Assembly (NCBI GenBank): GCA_041689775.1
Contig: JBDNFP010000236.1
Span: forward strand, 1-6,692
DNA: 6,692 bases
Direction of reading: 5' to 3'
Origin: JBDNFP01 sp041689775
Lineage (GTDB): Bacteria; Bacteroidota; Bacteroidia; Cytophagales; Spirosomataceae
Shown here piece after piece: positions 1 to 5,995 of the stretch (within the stretch, counting starts at the first letter, position 1; each line of letters opens with the position of its first letter). The position numbers and the translations under genes were made by a program. The notes beneath the pieces were generated by a model. The model was not told the DNA's origin. It did not search any database and saw nothing but the letters and a program-made list of their open reading frames with translations.

Positions 1-81
1 CTTGGCTTTCAAGCCGAGGAAAACCCGATGCTGGCGCTCGTCCAGTTGACTGTAATATCTGATTTCGTCTTCGCTGATCAA
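1..81 (-). CDS. N-terminal fragment, possibly ISAzo13-like transposase (runs off the window)
   Basis: An open frame on the minus strand enters from the left edge. It covers 27 codons from a TTG at 81-79, with an in-frame TAA only two codons upstream, so TTG is the only plausible start. The peptide begins L-I-S-E-D-E-I and contains the stretch LDERQHRVFLGLKAK. From family knowledge this recalls the N-terminus of ISAzo13-like (Rhodopirellula-type) transposases, where a 'LDER..R...' helix comes before a helix-turn-helix. The DDE catalytic part would lie outside the window. No clear Shine-Dalgarno sequence is visible, which is usual for Bacteroidota. It could also be the start of an unrelated protein or a decayed copy, because 27 residues are too few for a firm call. 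If it is a transposase, the element's end should lie between about 82 and 185, but I could not define a terminal repeat there. Confidence 0.35.
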   Translation of the reverse strand, partial: MISEDEIRYYSQLDERQHRVFLGLKAK

Positions 82-166
82 TGTAAGTTACTCGTGAGGT
101 GAAAAGCAATTTTACCAAGTTATTTTTTAATCGTTACTTAAAGCCATCATGGAAATAAATAGCTGG

Positions 167-179
167 TCAGCCCGGCTGA
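167..179. promoter_or_regulatory. 13-bp palindrome, candidate TetR operator
   Basis: TCAGCC-C-GGCTGA is a perfect 6+6 bp inverted repeat with a single central base. It ends six bases before the ATG of the TetR-family gene. TetR-family repressors commonly bind short palindromes overlapping their own promoter or leader, so this is the best candidate for an autoregulatory operator of the efflux operon. In the transcript the one-base loop is too tight for the full stem, though a shorter hairpin near the start codon is possible. The operator role is inferred from position and symmetry only. Confidence 0.35.
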
Positions 180-185
180 TGAAGA

Positions 186-824
186 ATGGAACACAACGCT
201 AAAAAATTACAGATCATCGAAGCAGCGGAGGAGCTTTTTGCCAGCAAAGGTTTTGCCGGTACTTCCGTGCGGGATATCGCCCAGCAGGCCGACATAAATG
301 TATCGATGATTTCTTACTATTTCGGATCAAAAGAAAAGCTGATTGAAGCCCTATTTGATGTCAGATTGAATCAATCGCGTTCGCAGATTGAGATGATATT
401 ACAAAATGAAGAGCTGACTCCCCACCAGAAAATTAATATCTGGATCGATTCGGTACTGGACCAACTCATGTCGAGCCAATCGTTTCATAAAATCATGATG
501 CGGGAACAACTGTCAACGGAGCGCACACCCATCATCTCCGATCATATCATGGAACTGAAATTGCGCAACGTAGAGCTCATGACCAACCTGATCTCGGAAG
601 GACAAAAAGCGGGGGTTTTCAGGGAAAACATTGATATGATGCTGATAACTACTACACTCTACGGCACGATCAATCAAGCCATCGCTACCCAGGAGTTTCT
701 GCGCAAGATCCATCACATGGAAGACATGGATGATCAGGAGTTTCAGCATTTTTTGAAAAAAAAACTGAGTACCCACTTAAAAATAATCTTTAAAACAATC
801 ATAACGAATGAAATCGCTGACTAA
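186..824 (+). CDS. TetR/AcrR-family transcriptional regulator
   Basis: A 212-residue protein of normal length for one-component TetR-family repressors. Residues ~6-52 form the TetR_N DNA-binding domain: a first helix (KLQIIEAAEELFASKG), then the helix-turn-helix in which TSVRDIAQQADINVSMISYYF carries the typical recognition-helix pattern ending in Y-Y-F, followed by S-K-E-K-L. The remaining ~160 residues are helical and would form the ligand-binding and dimerisation domain, which gives no clue to the ligand. The ATG at 186 fits the domain start. An ATG at 149 is in another frame and closes after 17 codons. The gene comes first in a co-directional set with outer-membrane, adaptor and permease genes, and its 3' end overlaps the TolC-type gene by 17 nt. 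The natural reading is a repressor that controls the pump and itself and is released by a pump substrate. Family assignment is secure; target and ligand are inferred. Confidence 0.93.
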   Translation: MEHNAKKLQIIEAAEELFASKGFAGTSVRDIAQQADINVSMISYYFGSKEKLIEALFDVRLNQSRSQIEMILQNEELTPHQKINIWIDSVLDQLMSSQSFHKIMMREQLSTERTPIISDHIMELKLRNVELMTNLISEGQKAGVFRENIDMMLITTTLYGTINQAIATQEFLRKIHHMEDMDDQEFQHFLKKKLSTHLKIIFKTIITNEIAD

Positions 825-2145
825 AATGAATGCTTTCGCGTGGGCATTCGGGTTACTCTATACCATAGCGTCACTCTCCGTTCACGCTCAGGCCCCACTT
901 ACCGTTTCGCTTGACGAAGCAATTCGCCTAAGTGTAATGAATAGCAAGTACCTGAAAATAAGTCAGAGTAAGGTAGATCTCGCCGGGCTTAATCTCCGTC
1001 AGATTAAGGAAAATCAACTACCATCCCTGAACGTATCTGGATCGTATCTTCGGCTCAATACACCGAATTTGGCTTTACAACTTGGACAGAAGACCTCCAA
1101 TGAAAACCCTGGCGCGGCTCAACCTATCCACGTCAACCAAGCTATGTATGGGATGGTCAATGCTTCCATGCCCCTCTTTGCCGGGTTCCGTTTCAAATAT
1201 GGCTTGGAAGCCGCCCGCTACCTCGAACAAGCCGTTAAATTAGACAGCGACCACGACCGGGAAGCGATTATCATGAATACTACCGCCGCTTTCGGTAACC
1301 TTTACAAAGCTCATCAAGCCGTTGTATTAGTTAAAGAAAGTCTAAAAAGAGAGCAGGAGCGGGTGGCAGAATTTACCAATCGGGAGAAAAACGGCTTGTT
1401 GGCCCGAAACGACCTCATGAAAGCACAATTGCAGGAGTCAAACACCGAACTAGCCCTATTGGACGCTGAGAATGACCTGAAAATTACGGCACTCCAAATG
1501 AACCTTGTGCTAGGGCTACCGGAGAATACTGATATTGTAGCCAACCCCGCCAGCTTTGGAATAATTGCCGAAGCGGGTACGGCCTCCGACTGGGAACAAA
1601 AGGCACTTTCTAACCGCAAGGATTTAGCGGCGAACCTGATACGCCAAAAAGCGGCGACCAGTGATATAAAAGTGGCCGAAGCCGATAAGTATCCTTCCCT
1701 CGCGCTCACCGCCGGGTATGTAGCGCTGAATGTTCCAGGTTTTATATCGGTACCAAACGCCATGAATGCCGGGCTTGGTATTCGATACGACGTTGCTTCC
1801 CTTTGGAGATCACATACCAAAATTGAGCAAACCCGCACCAAAGTCAGCCAACTCCAAACCACCCAAGGAATGTTGTTGGATCAGCTCCACCTGGAAGTAA
1901 ATACTGCCTACTACAATTATGTGTTGAGTAAACGTAAAATAGAAGTATACGGCAAAGCAGTAGAGCAAGCCAACGAAAACTTCCGGATTACGAAGAATAA
2001 GTATGACAATACGCTGGTAGCAACCACCGAGCTACTAAATGCTGATGTAGCCCAGGTGCAGTCGAGAATCAACTACGAGGCTTCCAAAGCGGATGCACTG
2101 GTAGCCTATAAGAAATTACAACAGGTCAGTGGTCAGATTGAATAG
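808..2145 (+). CDS. TolC-family outer membrane efflux protein
   Basis: A 445-residue protein of the OEP/TolC family, which forms a trimeric channel through the outer membrane and periplasm for tripartite pumps. Residues 1-29 are a Sec signal peptide: a basic start (MKSLTK), a hydrophobic core, and a cleavage region ending V-H-A-Q-A. The mature part starts with LTVSLDEAIRLSVMNS, the classic beginning of OEP repeat one. Two long helical repeats follow (about residues 35-240 and 265-440), and the second ends with ANENFRITKNKYDNTLVATTELLNADVAQVQ in the family's style. The ATG at 808 was chosen over the in-frame ATG at 826 because it supplies the positive n-region of the signal peptide. The start lies inside the upstream regulator gene (17-nt overlap), suggesting translational coupling. 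The adaptor gene follows after 46 nt. The length is typical and no damage is visible. Confidence 0.95.
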   Translation: MKSLTKMNAFAWAFGLLYTIASLSVHAQAPLTVSLDEAIRLSVMNSKYLKISQSKVDLAGLNLRQIKENQLPSLNVSGSYLRLNTPNLALQLGQKTSNENPGAAQPIHVNQAMYGMVNASMPLFAGFRFKYGLEAARYLEQAVKLDSDHDREAIIMNTTAAFGNLYKAHQAVVLVKESLKREQERVAEFTNREKNGLLARNDLMKAQLQESNTELALLDAENDLKITALQMNLVLGLPENTDIVANPASFGIIAEAGTASDWEQKALSNRKDLAANLIRQKAATSDIKVAEADKYPSLALTAGYVALNVPGFISVPNAMNAGLGIRYDVASLWRSHTKIEQTRTKVSQLQTTQGMLLDQLHLEVNTAYYNYVLSKRKIEVYGKAVEQANENFRITKNKYDNTLVATTELLNADVAQVQSRINYEASKADALVAYKKLQQVSGQIE

Positions 2146-2165
2146 TACCCCGAAAAATAACTTTT
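2138..2165 (+). promoter_or_regulatory. Weak candidate internal promoter before the adaptor gene
   Basis: TTG (2138-2140), a 17-nt spacer and TAACTTTT (2158-2165) approximate the Bacteroidota sigma-ABfr pattern of a TTTG-type -33 box and a TAnnTTTG -7 box, with one mismatch in the -7 box. A start about 7 nt downstream would leave a leader of roughly 20 nt before the adaptor ATG at 2192. The left half lies in the TolC stop region. AT-rich gaps give such matches by chance, so this is only a suggestion. Confidence 0.2.
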
Positions 2166-2191
2166 AGCATAGCAAAATTGACTTACATATA

Positions 2192-3298
2192 ATGGAAACG
2201 AATCAAAAATCTGCCGTAACCCCGGCACCCAAAAAAACGAACAACCGCTTTTTGATAATTCTCGGTATACTTGTGGCTGTGGGGGGTAGTTGGGGCTTTA
2301 CGAAATATAACCACGGGCTCCACCACGAAGAAACCGACGACGCCCAAATTGACGCCAACATTAGTCCGGTAATTCCACGTATATCGGGCTACGTAACCAA
2401 AATCCGGGTAAAGGATAATCAGCTTGTACGCAAAGGAGACACCCTGATCGTACTTGATAACCGCGATCAACTTATACGATTGTCACAAGCCGAAGCGGGC
2501 TTGCTTGGTTCGGAAAGTTCACTGACGGTGGCTAACGCTACCACCGCGGCCGCAGCCGCGACCGGCTCTACCTTTCAGGCCAATGTATCCATTGTCGAAG
2601 CCCAGATTGAGGAAGCTAAGGTAAACGTATGGCGCACCACGCAGGATTTTAACCGCTACGAAAATCTGGTAAAAGACCATTCCATAACGCAGCAAGAATT
2701 TGAGCAGGCGCAAGCGGCTAAATTAAGAGCAGAGCGAGCCCTTGCTACCCTGCAAGCCCAAAGAAGCGCCGCCCAGCGGCAGGCCCAGGCAGCAGGCTCA
2801 CAAACCAACGCTACTTCTCAGCAAAAGCAAGTGGCTAACGCCAATATCAAAGCCCGTTTGGCTGAGATCGAAAATGCCAAGCTGACGCTATCGTATACCG
2901 TCATTACCGCTCCCACCGACGGGAATGTTTCCAAGGTCAACGCGCAATTAGGACAGTTTTTACAAGCGGGTCAGAGTTTGTTCAGTATTATTGCCGATAC
3001 CAAACCCTGGGTGGTAGCTAACTTCAAAGAAACACAGTTGACAAGAATGACGGAAGGGCAACTGGTAAAGATTCACGTCGACGCCTACCCTGAGCACGTA
3101 TTCGAGGCCAAAGTAGCTTCTTTTGCTCCGGCCACCGGTGCCCGTTTTGCCCTTCTCCCTCCCGACAACGCCAGTGGAAACTTCGTAAAGGTAGTGCAGC
3201 GCGTGCCCGTCCGGATTGAATTCGGGCAGCCCAACGACGAAATGCTGACCGCTCTACGTCCCGGTATGAATGTCTTTGTGGACGTTGAATTAAATTAA
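2192..3298 (+). CDS. emrA: EmrA/HlyD-family periplasmic adaptor subunit
   Basis: A 368-residue membrane fusion protein that would join the DHA2 permease to the TolC channel. There is a short cytoplasmic N-terminus, one membrane anchor (about residues 19-38, RFLIILGILVAVGGSWGF), then ETDDAQIDANISPVIPRISG, the signature start of EmrA-type adaptors. Next comes the first half of the biotinyl/lipoyl-like domain (GYVTKIRVKDNQLVRKGDTL, 67-86). An Ala/Gln/Glu-rich alpha-helical hairpin spans about 95-230, and the second lipoyl half follows (YTVITAPTDGNVSKVNAQLG, 235-254). The beta-barrel and membrane-proximal part contains ATGARFALLPPDNASGNFVK (314-333), typical of EmrA. The length is normal. The gene lies 46 nt after the TolC gene and 70 nt before the permease. 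The symbol is given by family resemblance; orthology to E. coli emrA is not shown. Confidence 0.93.
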   Translation: METNQKSAVTPAPKKTNNRFLIILGILVAVGGSWGFTKYNHGLHHEETDDAQIDANISPVIPRISGYVTKIRVKDNQLVRKGDTLIVLDNRDQLIRLSQAEAGLLGSESSLTVANATTAAAAATGSTFQANVSIVEAQIEEAKVNVWRTTQDFNRYENLVKDHSITQQEFEQAQAAKLRAERALATLQAQRSAAQRQAQAAGSQTNATSQQKQVANANIKARLAEIENAKLTLSYTVITAPTDGNVSKVNAQLGQFLQAGQSLFSIIADTKPWVVANFKETQLTRMTEGQLVKIHVDAYPEHVFEAKVASFAPATGARFALLPPDNASGNFVKVVQRVPVRIEFGQPNDEMLTALRPGMNVFVDVELN

Positions 3299-3301
3299 TC
3301 A

Positions 3302-3334
3302 GAACCTTTCTGCCCAGGTCGGGTAGAAAGGTTC
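3302..3334 (+). repeat. Strong intergenic hairpin between adaptor and permease genes
   Basis: GAACCTTTCTGCCC (3302-3315) pairs with GGGTAGAAAGGTTC (3321-3334) around the 5-nt loop AGGTC. This gives a 14-pair stem with a single G-U wobble (3312/3324). It starts four bases after the adaptor stop codon. No T-run follows, so it is not a standard intrinsic terminator. Plausible roles are 3'-end protection or processing of the upstream message, or differential expression of adaptor and permease. The role is inferred; the structure is directly visible. Confidence 0.75.
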
Positions 3335-3341
3335 AGTTATC

Positions 3342-3357
3342 GCCCTTCGCCAAGGGC
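3342..3357 (+). repeat. Second small hairpin just upstream of the permease start
   Basis: GCCCTT (3342-3347) pairs perfectly with AAGGGC (3352-3357) around the loop CGCC, followed by TTTCCT. The stem ends 11 nt before the permease ATG at 3369, where a ribosome would load. It could act as a weak or partial terminator (only three T bases follow) or as a translation-limiting structure. It lies 7 nt after the larger hairpin at 3302-3334. Confidence 0.5.
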
Positions 3358-3368
3358 TTTCCTACACT

Positions 3369-4943
3369 ATGCAACTACAAGAATCATTGGTAGAGTATGG
3401 CTTTCGACGAGTCATCATTACCATCACGGCTATCCTGTGCGCGCTGCTGGAAATCGTTGATACTACCATCGTCAACGTGGCCCTAAACGAAATGCGTGGC
3501 AACCTCGGGGCTACCCTTTCGGAGGTTAGCTGGGTCATTACCGCCTACGCCATTGGTAACGTTATCGTAGTACCGATGACCAGTTGGCTATCCCAGCAGT
3601 TTGGCCGTCGCAACTACTTTGCCGCCTCCATTATCATATTTACGGTAGCTTCCTTTTTCTGCGGACAGGCTACCAGTATCTGGGAGTTGGTTTTTTATCG
3701 GTTGATTCAGGGTCTGGGCGGTGGTGCCTTACTCGTAACGGCCCAAACGCTTATCACCGAAAGCTACCCTCCCGAAAAACGCGGCATTGCCCAAGCCCTG
3801 TACGGATTAGGAGTAATCGTGGGTCCTACCCTCGGCCCTCCGTTGGGTGGTTATATAGTAGACCATTACAACTGGCCGTACATTTTTTACATCAATATTC
3901 CGCTGGGGGTAATCGCTACTTTACTTACCATTGAATTTATAAGAAGTCCTAAATTTTCGGCAAAAAAGGCAGCTAACGAGATTGACTACCTCGGCATTAT
4001 TCTGCTGGCTATTTCGGTGGGATCGTTACAGTACGTCCTGGAAAAAGGGCAGGAAGATGATTGGTTTAATAATCAAATCATAATCCTGCTAACCATCACC
4101 GCGGTATTTGGCTTTTTCTTCTTTCTCTGGCGCGAGCTTACCTACGCCAACCCGATCGTGAACCTTCGGGTACTTCGCAATGGCAACCTCCGGGTAGGTA
4201 CCATTCTGTCGTTTATTCTCGGTTTTGGGTTGTATGGCTCTACCTTCATTATTCCGTTGTATACCCAAGCTACCCTGGGCTGGAACGCTACCCAATCGGG
4301 ATTACTCCTCGTACCCGCGGCTATCGTTACGGCCATGATGATGCCCATCGTGGGGCAGCTTATCCAACGGGGTGTAAAACAACAGTACCTCGTGGCGGCG
4401 GGAATGATCGCCTTCTTTATTTATAGCTTCTGGGGCTACCAAATTCTGACGCCTGATACCGGTAAGGATGCGTTTTTCTACATGTTACTGGTACGTGGCG
4501 TAGGGTTAGGCCTGCTGTTTGTACCCATTACCACGCTGGCGCTTTCTACCCTGAAAGGCCGGGACATCGGCGAGGGAGCAGCTTTTACCGGTATGATGCG
4601 GCAGTTAGGTGGTTCGTTCGGAATTGCGGTTATTACAACCTACATCGCCCGGCAAAACGTAACCCACCGCAACGACCTCGTCAGCAAACTGGATATCAAC
4701 AGTCCGCTGGTGCAACAGCGGGTCGATGGGTTGCAACGCAACTTCCTGAGCCAAGGAATGACGCCGGACATTGCGTTGAAAAGCGGCTATAAAGTACTGG
4801 ACTTTACCATTACCAAACAGGCTATGGTACTATCCTACATGGATGTATTCTTGTTCCTAGGTTTGGTATTTTTAATTTGCGTACCATTCGTATTAATGAC
4901 CAGGAGTGGTACCACCAAGGTGGATACCTCCGCGGCGCATTAG
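3369..4943 (+). CDS. emrB: EmrB-type DHA2 family MFS drug efflux permease (14 TM)
   Basis: A 524-residue inner-membrane proton antiporter of the DHA2 branch of the major facilitator superfamily, whose members usually have 14 transmembrane helices. TM1 carries the DHA2 signature LEIVDTTIVNVALNEMRGNL with acidic D31. Motif A follows TM2 (S-Q-Q-F-G-R-R, 75-81). Motif B is RLIQGLGGGALL (111-122) with the usual Arg. The antiporter motif C is GVIVGPTLGPPLGGYI (148-163), followed by the family's NWPYIFYINIPLG (168-180). Hydrophobic segments continue to about residue 515. The ATG at 3369 sits just before a short amphipathic N-terminus. With the upstream adaptor and TolC-type genes it makes a complete tripartite pump, probably exporting hydrophobic or toxic compounds; the substrate is not predictable. 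A terminator follows at 4969. The symbol is by family resemblance. Confidence 0.95.
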   Translation: MQLQESLVEYGFRRVIITITAILCALLEIVDTTIVNVALNEMRGNLGATLSEVSWVITAYAIGNVIVVPMTSWLSQQFGRRNYFAASIIIFTVASFFCGQATSIWELVFYRLIQGLGGGALLVTAQTLITESYPPEKRGIAQALYGLGVIVGPTLGPPLGGYIVDHYNWPYIFYINIPLGVIATLLTIEFIRSPKFSAKKAANEIDYLGIILLAISVGSLQYVLEKGQEDDWFNNQIIILLTITAVFGFFFFLWRELTYANPIVNLRVLRNGNLRVGTILSFILGFGLYGSTFIIPLYTQATLGWNATQSGLLLVPAAIVTAMMMPIVGQLIQRGVKQQYLVAAGMIAFFIYSFWGYQILTPDTGKDAFFYMLLVRGVGLGLLFVPITTLALSTLKGRDIGEGAAFTGMMRQLGGSFGIAVITTYIARQNVTHRNDLVSKLDINSPLVQQRVDGLQRNFLSQGMTPDIALKSGYKVLDFTITKQAMVLSYMDVFLFLGLVFLICVPFVLMTRSGTTKVDTSAAH

Positions 4944-4968
4944 ACTGGCATACGCGCAATAATTTCCC

Positions 4969-5003
4969 AGAGCTTCACCCAACCGGTGGAGCTCTTCTTT
5001 TTT
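4969..5003 (+). terminator. Rho-independent terminator of the efflux operon
   Basis: AGAGCTTCACC (4969-4979) pairs with GGTGGAGCTCT (4985-4995) around the 5-nt loop CAACC, an 11-pair stem with one U-G wobble. It is followed directly by the T-rich tract TTCTTTTTT (to 5003). It begins 25 nt after the permease stop codon and should end the transcript of the four-gene set. A second stem-loop follows at once: TTTTCCGC (5000-5007) with GCGGGAAA (5011-5018), loop AAA, one wobble. Confidence 0.85.
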
Positions 5004-5046
5004 CCGCAAAGCGGGAAATCTTATTGAAATTGTTTAAATTCCTCTC

Positions 5047-5078
5047 GGTCAGGGTTCGGTATTCTCCGAATAGTGACC
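5047..5078. promoter_or_regulatory. Imperfect two-part palindrome upstream of the acetyltransferase
   Basis: The outer arms GGTCA (5047-5051) and TGACC (5074-5078) and the inner arms TTCGG (5055-5059) and CCGAA (5066-5070) are each perfect inverted repeats on one common axis, separated by a 3/3 internal mismatch. The element abuts a TTGACT that could be a -35 box at 5079. It could be an operator or simply a leader structure; no binding protein can be assigned. Confidence 0.3.
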
Positions 5079-5107
5079 TTGACTACCATGCACCTTGTTT
5101 CGATAAA
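5079..5107 (+). promoter_or_regulatory. Weak candidate promoter for the acetyltransferase gene
   Basis: TTGACT (5079-5084), a 17-nt spacer and GATAAA (5102-5107) resemble a general sigma-70 promoter (5/6 and 4/6 matches), 20 nt before the ATG at 5128. No good Bacteroidota TAnnTTTG box is present, and in this phylum the match may be accidental. A promoter somewhere here is expected because a terminator separates the gene from the pump operon. Confidence 0.25.
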
Positions 5108-5127
5108 AAGTAAATTCCAAGATCACT

Positions 5128-5739
5128 ATGCTAACAGAAAAGGAAAAAATGCTGTCCGGGAAGCCCTACAAAGCCTTCGGAAAAAAACTACTCAACGAGC
5201 GTCAACACGCCAAAGAACTAGTGTTTGATTTCAACGCCCTTCGACCAACCAAAATTGACGAACGCAATGCCATCCTGCGGCTGCTATTGGGTACCACGGG
5301 CAAGAATTTCTTTATTGAGCCCCCGTTCCGGTGCGACTACGGCTACAATATCCACATCGGAGAAAATTTCTACGCCAACTACAACCTGATTATACTAGAC
5401 TGCGCCGATGTGATCATTGGAAACAATGTACTCATGGCCCCTAATGTTGGTATTTATACCGCAGGACACCCCATTCACCACGAGCCGCGTAACCAGGAAT
5501 ACGAGTATGCTTTTCCAATTACCATTGGCAACAACGTCTGGATCGGGGGAAACGTAGTGATTAATCCCGGTATAACGATTGGCGATAATACCGTCATTGG
5601 CGCCGGAAGCGTGGTAACCAAAGATATTCCGGCGAATGTGATTGCGGTAGGGAATCCGTGCCGGGTACTGCGCCCAATCACCGAAGGCGATAAAGAATAC
5701 TACTATAAGGATCTTTTGTTCGAGGGAACACAGGAGTAG
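5128..5739 (+). CDS. maa: Maltose/galactoside-type sugar O-acetyltransferase (hexapeptide repeat)
   Basis: A 203-residue cytoplasmic enzyme of the LacA/Maa/NodL class, which transfers acetyl from acetyl-CoA to a hydroxyl of a sugar or similar acceptor. Residues ~5-60 match the N-terminal maltose-acetyltransferase (Mac) helical domain (MLSGKPYKAFGKKLLNERQ). From about 65 a left-handed beta-helix of hexapeptide repeats follows (I-H-I-G-E-N, V-I-I-G-N-N, I-T-I-G-N-N, I-T-I-G-D-N). The catalytic His is in T-A-G-H (H114), with the usual upstream N-Y-N and D91. V-W-I-G-G (137-141), GAGSVVTKDIP (158-168) and GNPCRVLR (175-182) complete the acetyl-CoA site region. The length is normal for trimeric members. 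It follows the pump genes after 184 nt that include a terminator, so it is probably transcribed separately. The natural acceptor is unknown; the symbol is a family-level label. Confidence 0.92.
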   Translation: MLTEKEKMLSGKPYKAFGKKLLNERQHAKELVFDFNALRPTKIDERNAILRLLLGTTGKNFFIEPPFRCDYGYNIHIGENFYANYNLIILDCADVIIGNNVLMAPNVGIYTAGHPIHHEPRNQEYEYAFPITIGNNVWIGGNVVINPGITIGDNTVIGAGSVVTKDIPANVIAVGNPCRVLRPITEGDKEYYYKDLLFEGTQE

Positions 5740-5829
5740 GAAACTGGTACTTCAAGGAGTAACTAGGACCTACAAAGATTGATTTCTGAGGTGATCACTA
5801 CGGAAACTTATTCACTCACTTCACAGAGT

Positions 5830-5858
5830 TCAGTCCTTACCCCTCCAATCAGTCCTTA
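5830..5858. repeat. Short direct repeat, two 10-bp copies
   Basis: TCAGTCCTTA occurs at 5830-5839 and again at 5849-5858, 19 bp from start to start. On the minus strand each copy supplies a stop to the LytTR remnant frame: the TGA at 5851-5849 and the TAA at 5839-5837. The repeat may be coincidence or may mark a small local rearrangement. Confidence 0.45.
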
Positions 5859-5995
5859 AAAGTCGGGGACTTATCCCGGCTAACCACTACTTCCTGCGCG
5901 GGATCGGGTTCGAGGTCTAGCTTCAACTTGCCGTTGGAGTACTTGTGGATTTTCTTAACGGCGGGCAGAGCGGTAATAAACTGTCGGTTCTGGCG
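5837..5995 (-). pseudogene. C-terminal remnant of a LytTR DNA-binding response regulator
   Basis: On the minus strand, from about 5995, an open frame without any start codon reads RQNRQFITALPAVKKIHKYS, then N-G-K-L-K-L-D-L and VVVSRDKSPTFKD. This is the characteristic end of LytTR domains: the (F)RxNRQFI strand, the 'KIHxYxNGKLKL' strand pair and the final 'VSRDKxPxFKxWL' helix. Only about the last 50 residues remain; the receiver domain and most of the LytTR domain are absent. After FKD the frame meets TGA (5851-5849), then L-E-G and TAA (5839-5837). Intact relatives usually read F-K-x-W-L here, so the TGA looks like a mutated TGG. Upstream the frame runs into the receptor remnant, so the gene was cut off by deletion or fusion. 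It is presumably not expressed as a functional protein. Confidence 0.75.

Noticed and set aside
1..18. An 8-pair inverted repeat CTTGGCTT/AAGCCGAG at the left edge.
   Set aside because: It lies inside the truncated coding frame and leaves only a two-base loop; likely a coding coincidence.
149..202. A 17-codon frame starting at ATG 149 that overlaps the TetR start, as a possible leader peptide.
   Set aside because: No ribosome-binding signal or attenuator-like composition; a short frame of this size is expected by chance.
1314..1862. A 182-codon minus-strand frame inside the TolC-type gene.
   Set aside because: It is an antisense shadow of a well-supported coding region, with low-complexity Ser/Phe/Ala-rich composition and no recognisable domain.
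4877..5113. A 78-codon plus-strand frame spanning the end of the permease gene and the intergenic gap.
   Set aside because: It overlaps the permease 3' end out of frame, reads through the intrinsic terminator and has no family-like features.
5791..5798. The 8-bp palindrome GTGATCAC downstream of the acetyltransferase.
   Set aside because: Too short to be meaningful alone, with no T-tract or associated promoter; no terminator could be found there.
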